16,303 nucleotides of DNA. Source: an uncultured Bacilli bacterium. GTDB lineage: Bacteria > Bacillota_I > Bacilli_A > RF39 > UBA660. The stretch spans positions 1-16,303 of the forward strand of contig CANQNA010000015.1 in the NCBI GenBank assembly GCA_947625005.1, read 5' to 3'. Below, in pieces: positions 14,542 to 16,303 of the stretch. Every line of letters begins with the position of its first letter. The first letter of the stretch is position 1. A program made the translations under genes and the position numbers. The notes under the pieces are model-generated. The model saw nothing but the letters and a program-made list of their open reading frames with translations, did not search any database and was not told the origin of the DNA.

Positions 14542-16149
14542 TCATTTACGATTCCGATATTCTCTTGCCGTACACCCCTGCGTCTTTTTAAAAATGACGC
14601 TGAAATAGTGTGGATCTTTATAGCCGACGTCATAGGCAATCTCCGAAGTCCGCCTGCTTGTCGTCATCAAAAGTTCTTTTGCCTTTCCCATGCGGATTTC
14701 CGTCAGGTATTCAATAAAGGTTTTCCCCATTTCCTGGCTGAAAATGGTGCTGAAATAGTTGGGGCTTACATTGACCTGCGCCGCCACGCTGTTTAAGGAG
14801 ATATCCTCACAGTTATAATTCTCTTCAATATAGTCCTTGGCTTTTTTCAGTATCTGGCTGAATTTCTTCTGGGAATTGTGATCCCTGAGTTCCAGGGCGC
14901 CGTTTAAAATGTTCTTAAAGTATTCCTTTACCCTGTCCAATGTCGTGAACCGGCGGACAATGTCATTGATATCGCCATATTCCTTTGTGATTTCTTCCAC
15001 GCTATAACCGATTTCCTCTAAAAACGCCGTGACACAGAAGTAAATGTCCATCGTGATATATTGGAGGAAAATAACCGACCGCACATTTTCCCGCCCCATG
15101 CAGCCTAAGTATTCCTCAATAAAATGCTCCGTTTCGTCAGCGGCGCCCATATGCAGGAAATTGCTGATAACCCTCCGGTCAAGGCGGTTAATGTCAACGG
15201 AATGGATATCCATATGCGTTTCCTCCAGGCTTTCAGAAACGCTGCTGTCAAAGACCGCGCTTTCCGTATGCAGATAGCGGTGGGAAAACGCCCTGTTCGC
15301 CTCGTCGTAAGATTCCCTTAACTGACGCAGCCTGTTTACACGGCTTCCAAGCCCGATAAAATATTTCGCTCCATACTCCTTTACAATCCCCACAATCTGC
15401 TCCATTCCTGCCTTCACTCTTCCCGTAAGCTCTTCTTCGCTGTCCCCGAGGACAAGCGCAGCCATGCCCTCAGTCCCGCGGTCAAAATCATACCAGCCGG
15501 AAACAGCCGACAGCTCTTTTCCTATTCTTTCCAGAATGCTGTTCTGCTCCTCAGAATATCCGGGCGACTGCCCGCCTTCCGTATCAATATAAAATAAAAT
15601 AATCTGATACCAAGAGGCCGACAGCTCCATGCCAAGCTCCTTCCCCTTTTCCAGCGCCTCTGACATGGCAAATTCATTCCCGACCATTTTCCGGAAAAAT
15701 ATCTGTTTTTCCAAAAGCCGCCGCTCTTTCTTTACCTGTTCGGTAAGCTCGGTATATTCCTGCTCCTGCCGGGTTTTCTCAATCTTTAACACTTCCTTGC
15801 GGATAGACTCTAACAGCTTCCTGGGCGAAATCGGCTTTAATAAATATTCCGTCACATTTAACCTGACCGCTTTCTGCGCATAAGAAAAATCATCATACCC
15901 GCTTAAAATAATAATCTTCATATCGGGAAAATCCTTCCGCACAAGCTCGGTCAGTTCCAACCCATCCATAAACGGCATTTTAATGTCCGTGATTAAAATA
16001 TCCGGCTTGAGCTTCTGGATCAGCGGATAAGCAAGCTCCCCGTCGCTTGCCTCCCCCGCAAACTCAATCCCTTCTTCCTCCCAGTCAATATTATTTTTAA
16101 TCCCGTTCCTTACAATAACCTCATCCTCTACCAAAAATAACTTTATCAT
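14542..16149 (-). CDS. Two-component response regulator, REC plus AraC-type DNA-binding domain (YesN-like)
   Basis: The 535-residue protein has an N-terminal receiver domain with acidic residues Glu8, Asp9 and Glu10, phospho-acceptor Asp55 (ITDIKMP), Ser83 and Lys105 (LLKPIS). The middle ~280 residues are a linker typical of long YesN-type regulators. The C-terminal ~100 residues carry two AraC-type helix-turn-helices (ISLNSVAAQVNVSPNYFS and RRTSEIAYDVGYKDPHYFS). Phosphorylation by the adjacent kinase would control genes that are usually for carbohydrate uptake in this family. It follows the kinase stop by 13 bases. Its GC content is clearly higher than that of the genes downstream, for example 30 of 60 bases in 15301-15360. 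A strong terminator separates it from the recombinase, so it is probably unrelated background. Confidence 0.93.
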   Translation of the reverse strand: MIKLFLVEDEVIVRNGIKNNIDWEEEGIEFAGEASDGELAYPLIQKLKPDILITDIKMPFMDGLELTELVRKDFPDMKIIILSGYDDFSYAQKAVRLNVTEYLLKPISPRKLLESIRKEVLKIEKTRQEQEYTELTEQVKKERRLLEKQIFFRKMVGNEFAMSEALEKGKELGMELSASWYQIILFYIDTEGGQSPGYSEEQNSILERIGKELSAVSGWYDFDRGTEGMAALVLGDSEEELTGRVKAGMEQIVGIVKEYGAKYFIGLGSRVNRLRQLRESYDEANRAFSHRYLHTESAVFDSSVSESLEETHMDIHSVDINRLDRRVISNFLHMGAADETEHFIEEYLGCMGRENVRSVIFLQYITMDIYFCVTAFLEEIGYSVEEITKEYGDINDIVRRFTTLDRVKEYFKNILNGALELRDHNSQKKFSQILKKAKDYIEENYNCEDISLNSVAAQVNVSPNYFSTIFSQEMGKTFIEYLTEIRMGKAKELLMTTSRRTSEIAYDVGYKDPHYFSVIFKKTQGCTAREYRNRK

Positions 16150-16162
16150 AACCCGCCTCTTT

Positions 16163-16303
16163 CTACTTCTGGTTCAATTCTTCCCGAAGCGCCCTCCCTG
16201 CTTCATATTCCGAAATTTCTCCCGAAACTGTCTTCGGCAGGCAGACCTTTACCATTGTCCCCCTGCCATACTCACTTTCTATCTCCAGATACGACTCTGC
16301 TCC
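16163..16303 (-). CDS. C-terminal end of a sensor histidine kinase (partial)
   Basis: Only the last 46 codons are in the window, ending at TAG (16163-16165). The piece GAESYLEIESEYGRGTMVKVCLP is the final part of a HATPase_c ATP-binding domain, the usual 'IESE-G-GT' ending of histidine kinases. It stands 13 bases before the response-regulator start, the standard arrangement of a LytS/YesM-type kinase with a YesN-type regulator. The 5' part lies beyond the window. Confidence 0.82.
   Translation of the reverse strand, partial: GAESYLEIESEYGRGTMVKVCLPKTVSGEISEYEAGRALREELNQK

Noticed and set aside
1..16303. CRISPR array, tRNA, rRNA or insertion sequence
   Set aside because: I saw no regularly spaced short repeats, no cloverleaf or rRNA-like sequence, and no transposase. 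The only mobile-type gene is the small serine recombinase.

Overview
The window looks like AT-rich chromosomal DNA of a gut-type Clostridia, probably Lachnospiraceae. The grounds are a YesN-type REC/AraC response regulator next to the end of a histidine kinase gene, AGGAGG-type ribosome sites and low GC. The lineage is inferred; no rRNA or other marker gene is present. All credible genes lie on the minus strand, so transcription runs from high to low coordinates.

Layout in transcription order: (1) 16303-14542 holds the end of a histidine kinase gene and its response regulator, closed by a strong terminator and a run of hairpins (14385-14530). (2) 14290-13682 is a small serine recombinase. (3) 13520-13651 is a segment bounded by perfect 17-bp inverted repeats. 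Each repeat lies on a crossover-like dyad with a GT core, and the segment carries a near-consensus sigma-A promoter that now points away from the downstream genes. It has the form of a recombinase-flipped promoter switch. (4) 13494-8136 encodes a JAB/JAMM metalloprotease, a small Cys-rich protein, a two-TM PH-like protein, an M48 peptidase, a zinc-ribbon/TM/YARHG protein and a membrane-spanning vWA lipoprotein. (5) 8050-4750 is a markedly AT-rich cassette: a 20-codon basic peptide gene with an ideal ribosome site, a radical SAM/SPASM enzyme, a fucosyltransferase-like glycosyltransferase and a sulfotransferase. (6) 4613-1 holds two tandem tubulin/FtsZ-like genes of about 1,000 codons, the second running off the window.

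Blocks 4 and 6 resemble the tubulin-like plus vWA membrane-remodelling association described for FtsZ-like families by Makarova and Koonin (2010, as I recall it), here with two metalloproteases, a PH-like protein and a YARHG protein. The vWA protein has an outer vWA domain, a TM helix and a basic cytoplasmic tail, so it could link the envelope to tubulin-like filaments. Block 5 sits between the vWA gene and the tubulin-like genes and looks like an inserted peptide- or glycan-modification locus.

The main hypothesis is that a phase-variable promoter controls a tubulin/vWA/protease envelope system and perhaps, by read-through, the nested radical SAM/glycosyltransferase/sulfotransferase cassette. 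In the orientation given, the switch appears OFF for those genes. The family calls are well supported by motifs. The switch is strongly suggested by sequence but not shown to invert. The system-level function is inference.
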